From assembly GCA_003168335.1 (NCBI GenBank), contig PMSM01000003.1, positions 1 to 64,000 of the forward strand: a stretch of 64,000 nt of DNA. The letters run 5' to 3'. How positions within the stretch are numbered: position 1 is the stretch's first letter; each line of letters begins with the position of its first letter. The notes under the pieces are model-generated. The model was not told the DNA's origin and ran no database searches. It was given only the letters and a program-made list of their open reading frames with translations. Below, one piece after another: positions 17,238 to 25,869 of the stretch. The position numbers and the translations under genes are program-made. Origin of the DNA: Blastocatellia bacterium (GTDB taxonomy: Bacteria; Acidobacteriota; Blastocatellia; Pyrinomonadales; Pyrinomonadaceae).

Positions 17238-19304
17238 CTACCGCTCGCTCGTCTCCGCCACATTCTTCACCGGCGCCGGATTCTTCTTCACGTATTTGTC
17301 GTACCACGCCAGATATCTTTCATAACGATCGCGGATGTAACTCGGTCGCGTGATCCCGTGGTTCTCGTTGGGATAGATGATCAGTTGCGTGTCGACGCCG
17401 AGACTGCGGAGCGCCTGATACATCTGTTGTCCGCCCTGCACCGGCACATTGAAATCGCGCTCGCCGCCGAGAAACAGCGTCGGCGTCTTGATGCGATCGG
17501 CGTGCAGAAACGGATAAGAGATCTTCTGGTAAGTCTCCCACGCTTGCGGATTCCACGGCGGGCCGATTTCGTAGTCGTACTGAATGATGTACTGATCCGT
17601 GCCATAGAAAGCAACCGTGAAGGCCGTGCCCGCGCCGCTGGTTGCTCCCTTGAACCGCGTGTCGGTGGCGATCATATAGTCGGTGAGAATTGCGCCGTAA
17701 CTCCAGCCGCCGACTCCCAGCCGATCCGGATCGGCTACGCCCATTTGCAGCACCTGATCGACTCCGGCTTGCAGGTCTTCCACTTCGTAATGACCCCAGT
17801 CAGCAAAAATCGCGCGCGAATGTTTCTGGCCGCGGCCCGAACTGCCACGATAGTTCACCGCCAGCACGGCGTATCCATTCGCCGCGAAGACTTGCCGCTC
17901 GACGCTGAACGAATGCTGATCCTGACCGTTGGGACCGCCGTGAATGCGCAGTAACAGAGGGACCCTGGTTCCCTTCACATAACCGACCGGGTAAGTCAGC
18001 AGCCCGTGCACCTCAGTCCCGTCTTTGCTCTTGAAACTGACTCCTTCGGTTTGCGCGATTTGAAGTTCAGCCAGAAGCGCCTCGTTCTGATGTGTTAGCT
18101 GACGCAGCGCACTGCCTTCCATCGCGTACACTTCCGCAGGTTTTGTGTCATCACCGGAAAGCAGGACCGTGTGCCCGCCGCCACTATTCAAACTCGAGAC
18201 CGCAACCGGCGGGTTAAGCACGCGCACAAAACCGTTGCGGGTAACACTGATTGGATAGACAGACCGATCGTCGGTCACCAAACAGTTGAGCGACTTGCCG
18301 TCGTTACTCATGCGCAATCCTGAGACGCCGCGATCGAGATCTTCGACTGCTTTCACTCGCGTGGGTGCCGCGCTGCCATCCGCCGGCACGAATACCAGAT
18401 GCTCCATGTTGTAAGCGCCGTATTTTTTCTCGTCGCCCTCGGTGAACGCGATCCATTTTCCGTCCGGGCTCCATTCGGGGCGCGCGCGTGAAGCGCGATT
18501 ATCCACCGTCGTTAATTGCTTTTCAGCCGCGCCCGCCGTGGCTTCGGCTACGAAGAGCTGCGCCGCTGGATCACGATCGGGATCGTCGGCGTGGTTGCTC
18601 ATGAAAGCGATGTGCGCTCCAGCGGGCGACCAGGATGGCGAAGACTCGTCCCACTTGCTTTTGGTCAGACGATCCAACTTCTTCGTCGCGATACCGAAAA
18701 GATAAATGTAGCTGTGGCGGCCCGACAGCAAATATCCCTGACCGTCCTGCTTGTAACGATAACGATCGATTACGATCGGCTTCGGCGGTTTAGGCGGGCC
18801 GGGAGCCGGACTGGCTGCTGCGTCGGCCTCCGGATCAGGATCGCCGATTACCAACGCGAGACGCTTTGAATCCGGCGACCACTCGTAACCCTGCAGACGC
18901 CCTTTTAATTCGGTGAGCTGGTAAGCTTCCCCGCCACTGCGGTCGAGCAGCCACACCTGACTTCCTTTCGTCTTCCCCGGCCGCGACGAAGTGAACGACA
19001 GGTACTTTCCGTCGGGACTCCAGCGCGGAGAAGTTTCGCTGTCGGTGCTGAAAGTAATCTGTCGATCGTTCTTGCCGTCATAGCCGACCATCCAAATGTG
19101 TGTGTTGCTCTTGTCCTCTTTGGTATCAACGGCCGCGACGACATACGCGACCCATTGCCCTTCAGGCGAAATTTGTGGGTCGCGGACATCGCGTAGACGC
19201 GCGAGATCGTCAAGCTTGAATGGACGCTTCGCAGTTTGTGCGAACACAGTCGCCGCGCATGCGACCAGAATCAATAAGAGATGCGAAAGTTTTTTCGAAG
19301 TCAT
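17238..19304 (-). CDS. Secreted S9 family prolyl-oligopeptidase-like peptidase
   Basis: The 688-residue protein has a signal peptide (SHLLLILVACAATVFAQ). It then has an N-terminal WD40/TolB-like propeller ('ISPEGQWVAYVVA', 'SPRWSPDGKYLSFTSSRPG', 'RPEWSPDGKWIAFTEGD') to about residue 400, and an alpha/beta-hydrolase domain. Catalytic Ser lies in 'GVGGWSYGAI', Asp in 'LGGERDFNVPVQ' and His in 'NENHGI'. It cleaves peptides, probably in the periplasm. The start ATG has GGAG upstream. It is monocistronic, flanked by repeats. Confidence 0.92.
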   Translation of the reverse strand: MTSKKLSHLLLILVACAATVFAQTAKRPFKLDDLARLRDVRDPQISPEGQWVAYVVAAVDTKEDKSNTHIWMVGYDGKNDRQITFSTDSETSPRWSPDGKYLSFTSSRPGKTKGSQVWLLDRSGGEAYQLTELKGRLQGYEWSPDSKRLALVIGDPDPEADAAASPAPGPPKPPKPIVIDRYRYKQDGQGYLLSGRHSYIYLFGIATKKLDRLTKSKWDESSPSWSPAGAHIAFMSNHADDPDRDPAAQLFVAEATAGAAEKQLTTVDNRASRARPEWSPDGKWIAFTEGDEKKYGAYNMEHLVFVPADGSAAPTRVKAVEDLDRGVSGLRMSNDGKSLNCLVTDDRSVYPISVTRNGFVRVLNPPVAVSSLNSGGGHTVLLSGDDTKPAEVYAMEGSALRQLTHQNEALLAELQIAQTEGVSFKSKDGTEVHGLLTYPVGYVKGTRVPLLLRIHGGPNGQDQHSFSVERQVFAANGYAVLAVNYRGSSGRGQKHSRAIFADWGHYEVEDLQAGVDQVLQMGVADPDRLGVGGWSYGAILTDYMIATDTRFKGATSGAGTAFTVAFYGTDQYIIQYDYEIGPPWNPQAWETYQKISYPFLHADRIKTPTLFLGGERDFNVPVQGGQQMYQALRSLGVDTQLIIYPNENHGITRPSYIRDRYERYLAWYDKYVKKNPAPVKNVAETSER

Positions 19305-19330
19305 AGTTAGTCTCCTCTTTTGACGAAGAT

Positions 19331-19543
19331 TTGGAGTGCGGCAGCTTGACGCCGCTTTCTAATAATCGTCGGCGACGCGCGGAGAGGTGAAGAAATGTTC
19401 CTTGTGCAATATAGCCGCGGTAACCATGTAAACGCCGCGCGAATCAAGTCGGTGGGTCGGCGCGTGAGGCCAACCCTTTTTCCGTGATAGTTGAGCGGCT
19501 TCCATCGAAATAAGAAAAGCGGCGTCAAGCCGCCGCACTCCAA
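19331..19543. repeat. Long-span inverted repeat
   Basis: Arms of about 29 bp (starting TTGGAGTGCGGC and ending GCCGCACTCCAA) lie at 19331-19359 and 19514-19543, with about 150 bp between them. Each arm also contains an internal hairpin. It fills the gap between the S9 and DinB-like genes. GGAGTGCGGC is shared with the element at 7295. Confidence 0.7.
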
Positions 19544-19544
19544 A

Positions 19545-20015
19545 TTACAGTTTGTTCCAGTCCCACAGGCCCCACTTCAATTCATCAGTGAGAGGATGTC
19601 CGGTTTGTTTCAGAGTCAGCAGGATGCTGCCGCGATGATGCGATTCGTGCGCGATCAGATAGCCGACCAGCGGAATGACCCCGCGCTTGAATCCCGGCAG
19701 CTTGCCGCCATTCGCCCAACCCTCGCGAATCGATGTTTCGATGCCTTTGGCTGATGCTTCCAGCGCGGTATTCAATTGCTTCTTTGTCGGCGCCTCACCT
19801 TTCGCGAAATGCGGTAGCTTCGCATTACGATTGGTTTTGGACGTCACCTCGGCATAACCCGCGCGCACTTCGTGCAGGTGCGCCAGTTGTCGCGCGACAT
19901 CGCGACCTCCACGAGTCGACAGCGTCGCCCGCAAAGCATCATCCGTCAACGCATCCAGCAATTTGAGCGTGACGCGATGATTGATCTGCCACGCCCCGAC
20001 GAGTTGTTCGAGCAT
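19545..20015 (-). CDS. DinB family protein
   Basis: The 156-residue protein resembles DinB-type four-helix bundle proteins. It has 'LLDALTDDALRATL', 'VARQLAHLHEVRAGY' and 'LVGYLIAHESHHRGSILLTL', with the metal-ligand histidines in 'HLHE' and 'HESHHRG'. It is distinct from the DinB-like protein at 13795-14319. Function is unknown, possibly metal-dependent thiol chemistry. Confidence 0.85.
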   Translation of the reverse strand: MLEQLVGAWQINHRVTLKLLDALTDDALRATLSTRGGRDVARQLAHLHEVRAGYAEVTSKTNRNAKLPHFAKGEAPTKKQLNTALEASAKGIETSIREGWANGGKLPGFKRGVIPLVGYLIAHESHHRGSILLTLKQTGHPLTDELKWGLWDWNKL

Positions 20016-20133
20016 TTGATCCTGCGTACAGACCGGGTTGAACGCGCGAAAGTTTACTGCGAAACGTGCTGCCTGACCAGAGTTACTGAGTAGATTAGAT
20101 CCTTGATCGGGAAACCGGGCACGGTGAAAATGA

Positions 20134-20227
20134 AGTCAGTACCACCTGCGTCAGCAGGTGGATCCAGCGTTCAACTGCGAATTGAGTATTTGATCCACTC
20201 GCTGACGCGAGTGGTACTGACCTCATG
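20134..20227. repeat. Palindromic element upstream of isomerase gene
   Basis: The outer arms are GTCAGTACCACC and its inverse near 20212-20224, with inner hairpins CCACCTGCGTCAGCAGGTGG and CCACTCGCTGACGCGAGTGG. A single arm also occurs at 42395-42425. Confidence 0.7.
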
Positions 20228-20264
20228 CCCCGGGCCGTGCTAAAGTCTGTGCCACCTTAAGCAA

Positions 20265-21089
20265 ATGAAACTATCACTCAACGGCGCGACGATGATGAAG
20301 GCCGATCTGGCGACGGACGTGCAAGCAGCGGCCGCGGCTGGATTCGATTATGTCGAGATCTGGGCAGCCAAGCTGCGAGAGTTCCTTAAGTCGCATTCGC
20401 TATCTGATCTGAAAAAACTATTCGATGAAGGCGGTGTGAAACCGCTCAGCATTGGTTGCATCGAACACATCACTTTCAGCGATACGGCGGCTTACGCGCA
20501 GATCAGAACTGAGTGCGAAGAGCTGGCCGCGATAGCCGAGGCGATCGCCTGTCCGTACATCGTGGTCGTGCCCGGGACGTTACCACCGGGCGGCTTGAGC
20601 AGTTATGAGGTGATCGAAGAAACCGTGCGCGTGCTCAGAGAGCTGGCCTCGATCGCCGAGAGGCATAGGGTCGCGCTCGCGTTTGAGTTCCTGGGCCAGA
20701 AAGATTGCAGCGTGCAGACATTGGAACTGGCCAATGAGATTGTGCAGAAAGTGAATCGGCCCAACATAGGTCTGGTCGTCGATAGTTTTCACTTCTATGT
20801 CGGGGGCTCGACCATCAGGATGATCGACGCGCTCGATCCCAAACGGTTGTTTGTCTTTCATATCAACGACGCCGAAGATCTGCCGCTCGACCAGCTTACT
20901 GATGCGCATCGTCTCTTGCCGGGCCTGGGTACTTTGAAGCTGAAAGAAATCATCGAAGCCTTCAAGCGGATCGGTTATGACGGGGTGGCCAGTGTCGAGG
21001 TCTTCCGGCCGGAGTACTGGGAGCGCGACCCGTTTGAGTTGGCGCGCGAAGCAAAGGCGGCGGTGGACAGTGTTCTCATGGGATCGTAA
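20265..21089 (+). CDS. Sugar phosphate isomerase/epimerase family TIM-barrel protein
   Basis: The 274-residue protein fits the xylose-isomerase-like TIM barrel (AP_endonuc_2) family: 'AAAAGFDYVEIWAAKLREFL', 'VALAFEFLGQKDCSVQT', 'NIGLVVDSFHFYVGGSTI', 'RLFVFHINDAED', 'GYDGVASVEVF'. Metal ligands would be the Glu in FEFLG, the Asp in VVDSFHF, the His in FHIND and the Glu in SVEVF. The substrate cannot be told from sequence; members include inosose dehydratases and hydroxypyruvate isomerases. It stands alone between repeat regions. Confidence 0.82.
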   Translation: MKLSLNGATMMKADLATDVQAAAAAGFDYVEIWAAKLREFLKSHSLSDLKKLFDEGGVKPLSIGCIEHITFSDTAAYAQIRTECEELAAIAEAIACPYIVVVPGTLPPGGLSSYEVIEETVRVLRELASIAERHRVALAFEFLGQKDCSVQTLELANEIVQKVNRPNIGLVVDSFHFYVGGSTIRMIDALDPKRLFVFHINDAEDLPLDQLTDAHRLLPGLGTLKLKEIIEAFKRIGYDGVASVEVFRPEYWERDPFELAREAKAAVDSVLMGS

Positions 21090-21091
21090 TC

Positions 21092-21318
21092 CCAAACTCC
21101 CTTCTCACTTTGGGAGAAGGGTTGGGGGAGGATAGCTTGTAGAGTTGGAATCCTGAATTCTTTTCCCCTCTCCCAATGGGAGAGGGGCCAGGGGAGTGCG
21201 AAGCTTAGCGCAAAGTTCTTTTGATTCACCGTAGTGTTTACCCAGGACAACGTGCGATCAAGGTAGAGTCTACGCTCAGCCCTCTCCCCAACCCTCTCCC
21301 AGGGGGAGAGGGAGTTCA
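21092..21318. repeat. Cluster of CT-rich hairpins (CCCTCTCCC type)
   Basis: At least three hairpins built from CCCTTCTC/GAGAAGGG and CCCCTCTCCCAATGGGAG occur between the convergent isomerase and TolC-like genes. This type of intergenic repeat is common in many GC-rich bacterial genomes. It may end both transcripts. Confidence 0.6.
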
Positions 21319-21322
21319 AGCA

Positions 21323-23383
21323 TCAAGGCTTCGGCTTTTGCTGCTCTTCGCGCAGACTCCGCTGCTCCTCGCGTCCCTTAACAAGTTGCGCCGCCAACAG
21401 GTCGTCGAGTTCATAGTGTGGAGCCTGATCCCCTCCGACTCCTTCGATGCCGATCCCCACGCTCAGCCGAAAGCCTTCGCATTCAATCGCCAGGTCCCTC
21501 AGATCCTCGGCGTCGCGGACGTCTTTGTTCCGCCAATCATAAAACGGCTTCCAGTCGCCCCGAATCGGAAACTTTGGCGCCATCAAGGAGAGAAATTCAT
21601 CCTTGCTTGCCCACTTGCTGGTCGCCGGATAGGCCACGCGAATGAAAGACAATCGGCCATCCGTGAATTCTAGGGCGACGCTTTCGACACCCTCGAAAAA
21701 TGAGCCGGCGCCGGCCAACTTGCCGATGTCGGCCGCTTTCAGTTGCGCGTTGGACACGCCCAGTTCGTTGGCCGCACTGATCTGGATTCCGGGCACGAGC
21801 TGCTTCATCTGGCTTTCGGTCATACCCAGATAGAGTTCGGCGATCCTTGGCGCTTGCTCACGCCCGAGGGTGCAAGGCGGTGCAGCTTTACTCTCAGGTT
21901 GGGTTGCGGGAGGAGCCGGTTTGCCAAACATCTGCGTGGGATCAACCTCAAGCCGCGCCCGCGCGGAATGATAGTCGGCAATCGCCTGGTAATACTCCAG
22001 TCGCGTCGCCGAATAGTTCGACTCAGCATCGATGATCTCCAGCAGGCTGGCTTTCTTTGAACGGTAACGCTCGAACATCAAGGCCATGTTTTGGTCAGCA
22101 GCGGTCGCGGCCTGCATCGCGATGCCGATGCGATCAAAGGCCGAGAGCGTGCCCGCGCGGGCCGCGTAAAACTCCTGCTTGAGTTGCAGCACTTCGTTTT
22201 CGCGTTGGGCGTCGAGCGATCGCGCGTGCAACTGGGCCTGCGTCGCGCGGCTCTTGCTCGCGCCGAAATTGAAGATGGGAACATTGAGCGTGACGATGGC
22301 GTCGCCTCCGGCATAGCGGCCCAAAGGCTTAAAGTTAGCCGCGTCAAAGCCCGCATTTAGCGTGTAGCTCAACTGCGGAAAAAGTTCCCGCCGCGCCGCG
22401 CGGGCGTCTTCGATGGCGGCGCGCTTTTGCGCGTCGATCTGGGCGAGTTCGGGGCGTGACATGATCGTATCTTCGCGGTAACCGAGAAGGTCAGCCGCGT
22501 GCGGCACGTTTTCAGTGAGCCGGACCACCGCGATGTATGTCGCATAGTCCACCCCAGTCAGTATTCTCAACTGGCTCATGGCGAATGACTCCGCAAACCG
22601 AGCCTGGGCCAGCTCGTCCCGCCGCGAACGCGCGGCTGAGCGGGCTCGCAGGACGTCCGTCTCTTCGGCTGCGCCGCGTTTCCCCTGCTGTTCAGTGACG
22701 CTGACAAAGCCCTCTGCCAGCGCCAGGGCTTCGTCAGCCAGTCGGCGCCGCTGTCGGGTTAGCACGAGGCCGTAATACGCGTCGATCGTAGCGAGCACCA
22801 GAGTTCGGCGCGCGGCCATCGTCCCGGCGTGGGCCGCCGCGAGCAACGCGCGCGAGCGGTGCACCGCGGCGCGCAGTCTGCCGGCGATATCGATCGTGCC
22901 GGTCGTGCTCAACACTCCCACACTTTCGTTAATGGCGCTCGACGAAACAAAACTGAATACGAGTGGATCACCAGGTTGCCGGATCATCGAAGGCGTTGTG
23001 CCCCAGTAAGTGAGCGGCAGGTTGAATTGAGGAAGCAGTGCAGCCTTGGCTTGCTTGACGTCTTCACCAGCGCTTTGCTCATCGAACTGCGCCTGCCGCA
23101 AGCTCGCGGCATTTTCGAGAGCCAGCGCCACCGCCTGCTCGACAGTCAGCGTGCGACTCTGAGTCGTCTCGCTGCCATACGCGTAATCGTAATAGGGTGG
23201 CGGCTGGTCCGAGCGCTGCTGGAACTGACCGCCCTGGCTCGGCCCAGCTTGCTGAGTTGCCGAATTAGCCGCGGGCGGCGTGGCTTGCCGAACCACAGAT
23301 GGTTGTTGGCCCACCGAATTGACCACTGCCGATATTGCGATGATCAAGATTAGTGAGCAGCGGATTAGTCCATGCTGTTTCAT
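21323..23383 (-). CDS. TolC-family outer-membrane efflux protein with extra C-terminal domain
   Basis: The 686-residue protein has a signal peptide and a Gln/Pro-rich linker (about residues 26-60), then two OEP repeats typical of TolC ('VEQAVALALENAASLRQAQFD', 'ESNYSATRLEYYQAIADYHS', about residues 75-480). TolC forms the outer-membrane tunnel for efflux or type I secretion. After residue about 500, an additional ~170-residue domain is fused ('APRIAELYLGMTESQMKQLV', 'LEFTDGRLSFIRVAY', then a charged tail). That extra domain resembles stand-alone acidobacterial 'GMTxxQ' periplasmic modules; its role is unknown. No adaptor or RND pump gene lies nearby. Confidence 0.85.
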   Translation of the reverse strand: MKQHGLIRCSLILIIAISAVVNSVGQQPSVVRQATPPAANSATQQAGPSQGGQFQQRSDQPPPYYDYAYGSETTQSRTLTVEQAVALALENAASLRQAQFDEQSAGEDVKQAKAALLPQFNLPLTYWGTTPSMIRQPGDPLVFSFVSSSAINESVGVLSTTGTIDIAGRLRAAVHRSRALLAAAHAGTMAARRTLVLATIDAYYGLVLTRQRRRLADEALALAEGFVSVTEQQGKRGAAEETDVLRARSAARSRRDELAQARFAESFAMSQLRILTGVDYATYIAVVRLTENVPHAADLLGYREDTIMSRPELAQIDAQKRAAIEDARAARRELFPQLSYTLNAGFDAANFKPLGRYAGGDAIVTLNVPIFNFGASKSRATQAQLHARSLDAQRENEVLQLKQEFYAARAGTLSAFDRIGIAMQAATAADQNMALMFERYRSKKASLLEIIDAESNYSATRLEYYQAIADYHSARARLEVDPTQMFGKPAPPATQPESKAAPPCTLGREQAPRIAELYLGMTESQMKQLVPGIQISAANELGVSNAQLKAADIGKLAGAGSFFEGVESVALEFTDGRLSFIRVAYPATSKWASKDEFLSLMAPKFPIRGDWKPFYDWRNKDVRDAEDLRDLAIECEGFRLSVGIGIEGVGGDQAPHYELDDLLAAQLVKGREEQRSLREEQQKPKP

Positions 23384-23561
23384 TACCGGGTCTCCTTGCA
23401 GAAATGAAAGCGAAAGTTTTTCGGCGGCATGCCTTGAGTGATTTGTGGTGAACGATCAGTTGTAATCATTTTGGGTGGCCCAACGGCGGCCAGGTTCGCA
23501 CAAGATTACTGCCAACTTGAGAAAGCTTTCAAGCATTATCGGATCGCAGCGGTGAGACGTT

Positions 23562-24149
23562 TCACGGCGAGGTCGAGTTGCTTTTCTTCCTGGTCTCCGG
23601 GGGATTAACGTTCGCGAAATCCACTATCTTGCGCACTGTCGTTACTTGGCGCGTCGTTGCCAACACGCCCAGTTCTTTCTCAACAAAGTTATTTGGAAAA
23701 CCAAACCAGCCACTCTTCTTGCGGCGGGCCACGATGAACGCGGCACGGTCTCTAACTTCGAATACTTCAAGTTTCTCGGTAGCTGATATCAAGGGCAGCT
23801 TCGGCTTGCTGGGCGGTTCAGCGCAGAGAAAAACCACACACAGCATTACGTCGTCGTCGGCCTTGATTTTCCTGAACGGGTTGCGTTCGACTATCGCTTT
23901 GACCTCTGCCAACGGTCTTAATATCACCGTGATCTCATAACCTAAAACATCCTGGAGCGTTCTTTCGATCTTCTTCCTGAGTCTGACCGAATTCTCCGAC
24001 GCGTGGTCAAAAATCACGTTGCCGCATTGGATGTACGTGCGGACGTTGTGGAATCCCATTGATGCGAAGATCCGGGCCAGCTTTTCCATCTTGATGAGTT
24101 TCTGGCCGGCGACATTGATGCCGCGCAGGAATGCAACGTATCTGATCAT
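23562..24149 (-). CDS. DUF1697 family protein
   Basis: The 195-residue protein has the DUF1697 N-terminal pattern 'YVAFLRGINVAGQKLIKMEKL', 'FHNVRTYIQCGNVIFD' and a C-terminal 'FPNNFVEKELGVLATTRQ'. The family is widespread, has a ferredoxin-like fold and no known function. The ATG at 24149 is preferred over an upstream in-frame TTG because family members start directly before the 'RYVAFLRG' strand. Confidence 0.92.
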   Translation of the reverse strand: MIRYVAFLRGINVAGQKLIKMEKLARIFASMGFHNVRTYIQCGNVIFDHASENSVRLRKKIERTLQDVLGYEITVILRPLAEVKAIVERNPFRKIKADDDVMLCVVFLCAEPPSKPKLPLISATEKLEVFEVRDRAAFIVARRKKSGWFGFPNNFVEKELGVLATTRQVTTVRKIVDFANVNPPETRKKSNSTSP

Positions 24150-24253
24150 AAGCCGAGCCAATATTACGCAGATTGCGGGATAAGTGAAGGGCCGTGAGGT
24201 TGGCCGCGCTTAAGAGCGTATCAGCTGCCGGCTGCCGGGCCTTTGCAAATATC

Positions 24254-24271
24254 ACGGTACCTATGTACCGT
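24254..24271. promoter_or_regulatory. Perfect inverted repeat, candidate operator
   Basis: ACGGTAC CTAT GTACCGT is a perfect 7-bp inverted repeat 30 bp before the ATG of a probable ribbon-helix-helix protein, followed by the ribosome binding site AAGGAGAAAGG. Half-sites of this size and spacing fit a small dimeric repressor. Autoregulation is inferred. Confidence 0.5.
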
Positions 24272-24300
24272 TGTACCCATAAAGGAGAAAGGACCGGACA

Positions 24301-24636
24301 ATGACTAAGACAAGGACAACGAAAACTGCGCCGCCTGAGAAGATTCTGGTCGAGCGAGTTCAGACGGGCGTGCGTTTGGAAAAGCGCCTGCTTAAGGTCC
24401 TGAAGGGACTGGCTGAATACCACGATATGACGCTCGGCGATCTGCTGGAAGGCATCGTGCTGCATGCGTTTGACGGCCGGCATCCGTTTGGCGATGAAAC
24501 CCGCCGCCGCATCGCCGACCTCAAGCGGATCTATAAATTGGATCTGGGCGCCGACGCGAGCCATCGGTTGCTGGAAGTTGAGGACCAGCAAACCAAAGCA
24601 GCGTCGAAGCACGCCCGGCAAAAACGGAAGAGATGA
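24301..24636 (+). CDS. Probable ribbon-helix-helix DNA-binding protein
   Basis: The 111-residue basic protein has a central segment 'RVQTGVRLEKRLLKVLKGLA' and 'DMTLGDLLEGIVLHAF' (about residues 20-60). It has the strand-helix-helix layout of MetJ/Arc-type ribbon-helix-helix regulators, with a Lys/Arg-rich N-terminal arm and C-terminal tail. The ribosome binding site is strong, and a palindrome lies directly upstream. Its stop overlaps the next gene by ATGA. I do not recognise a named family; DNA binding is an inference. Confidence 0.6.
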   Translation: MTKTRTTKTAPPEKILVERVQTGVRLEKRLLKVLKGLAEYHDMTLGDLLEGIVLHAFDGRHPFGDETRRRIADLKRIYKLDLGADASHRLLEVEDQQTKAASKHARQKRKR

Positions 24637-25061
24637 GTACGCCGATGACAGATGAAGAGTTGATCGAGCGCTTTGAGAATTGCACGCTTTCAGGCGCCAG
24701 CTTTCATCACCCGGACCACGTCAAGGTCGTGTGGTTGTATCTGCGCTGCAATTCAGTACTGGAAACACTCGGCAGGTTTTCCGCAGGCCTAAAACGGTTT
24801 GCCACCGCAAACGGGAAGCCCAGTCTCTATCACGAGACAATCACCTGGGCCTACGTTTTTCTAATCAATGAACGAATGCGGCGAAGTGGGCGTGAACAAA
24901 GCTGGACGGGGTTTATCGAATCAAACGCCGACCTCTTTGATTGGCAGAACAGCATTCTCAAGTCTTATTATCAGGACGATACCCTCCGCTCTGAAGTGGC
25001 CCGCAGAGTATTTGTGTTCCCGGATAAGCTTTCCACTCACTCGTCCATGTCAGAGTCGTAG
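24633..25061 (+). CDS. Conserved hypothetical protein
   Basis: The 142-residue protein has striking conserved-looking motifs 'FHHPDHVKVVWLYLR', 'LYHETITWAYVFLINERM' and 'DWQNSILKSYYQDDTLRSEV'. I recall this pattern only as an uncharacterised protein found in soil bacteria. Histidines in HHPDH and YHETI could bind a metal. There is no signal peptide. It overlaps the upstream regulator-like gene by 4 nt, so the pair is translationally coupled. Confidence 0.7.
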   Translation: MSTPMTDEELIERFENCTLSGASFHHPDHVKVVWLYLRCNSVLETLGRFSAGLKRFATANGKPSLYHETITWAYVFLINERMRRSGREQSWTGFIESNADLFDWQNSILKSYYQDDTLRSEVARRVFVFPDKLSTHSSMSES

Positions 25062-25254
25062 ACCATCGATCCACGAAGCTTCACGAAACGACTCGAATTT
25101 GGTTTTGAGACTTCAGGCGAGTTCGTGGATCGCCCTCGTCTTGGTCGGGCTGCCCGGTTGTGACGATCAACGAAGTGCCACAGCGCCAACCCCTCTCGTC
25201 CTCCCTTGAGCACACTATCAACGCGTAGAGTTCTTCGGATTCGGGAGGTTACTG

Positions 25255-25779
25255 ATGAATAGAACGAAACGCCAGGTTGAATTTGGTAAGCACCCTGACG
25301 ACGGCCTGCGCTTGTCGGTCCGTCTGGTTTTGGCGGCCGCAATTATCGTCGTTTGTGCCGGCGGGATTTTCGCGCAGACCTCGATAGTTACGACTGCTCC
25401 ACCAGCAGGAGACACCGGTACGCGGCCACGAAGATTCACGACTGAAGAGTTGAGCGTCAAGCGCCCGGCGATGCGGACCGAGCGGCGCGTCTTTGTGCGT
25501 TCGAAGTCTCTGCTGGTCCGCGCCGCGGTCGTCGAGGATAAGTTACTCAAGCGGCCGGAGTTTCGCCAGCTCGGGTTTGTGCTCACCCGCGACGAATCCG
25601 ATGCTGATCTGATTCTCGATCTGCGGCATGATCTGTTTACGATGTATGTGTTCATTGTCGTAGACGCCAAAACGAGCATCGTGGTAATGGGCGGAAAACT
25701 CAGTTCACTTGGCGGTACGGTGGCGGGAAAAGTCGCCAAGCGATTTGTGAAAGAAATGCCGGTGCCGGCCGGGCCTTAG
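25255..25779 (+). CDS. Hypothetical exported protein
   Basis: The 174-residue protein has a charged N-terminus and a hydrophobic export segment (residues 21-41, ending GGIFAQ). The mature domain contains 'RTERRVFVRSKSLLVRAAVV', 'LGFVLTRDESDADLILDLRH' and 'TMYVFIVVDAKTSIVVMGGK'. The 'ADLIL' context resembles periplasmic domains that handle envelope stress or lipoprotein assembly, but I cannot assign a family. ATG is preceded by GGGAGG. Confidence 0.6.
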   Translation: MNRTKRQVEFGKHPDDGLRLSVRLVLAAAIIVVCAGGIFAQTSIVTTAPPAGDTGTRPRRFTTEELSVKRPAMRTERRVFVRSKSLLVRAAVVEDKLLKRPEFRQLGFVLTRDESDADLILDLRHDLFTMYVFIVVDAKTSIVVMGGKLSSLGGTVAGKVAKRFVKEMPVPAGP

Positions 25780-25869
25780 GTTAATTCAAGGAGAGTTAAG
25801 CCCACGCGCGATGTGCGCAGCCCCGACGTGCGTTGTTCTCCAGCAGCGCGATCGACTCCGGGAAAGAAA

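Noticed and set aside
21323-23383. Complete tripartite efflux operon around the TolC-like gene
   Set aside because: No membrane-fusion protein or RND/ABC pump gene is adjacent; only DUF1697 and a TIM-barrel isomerase are.
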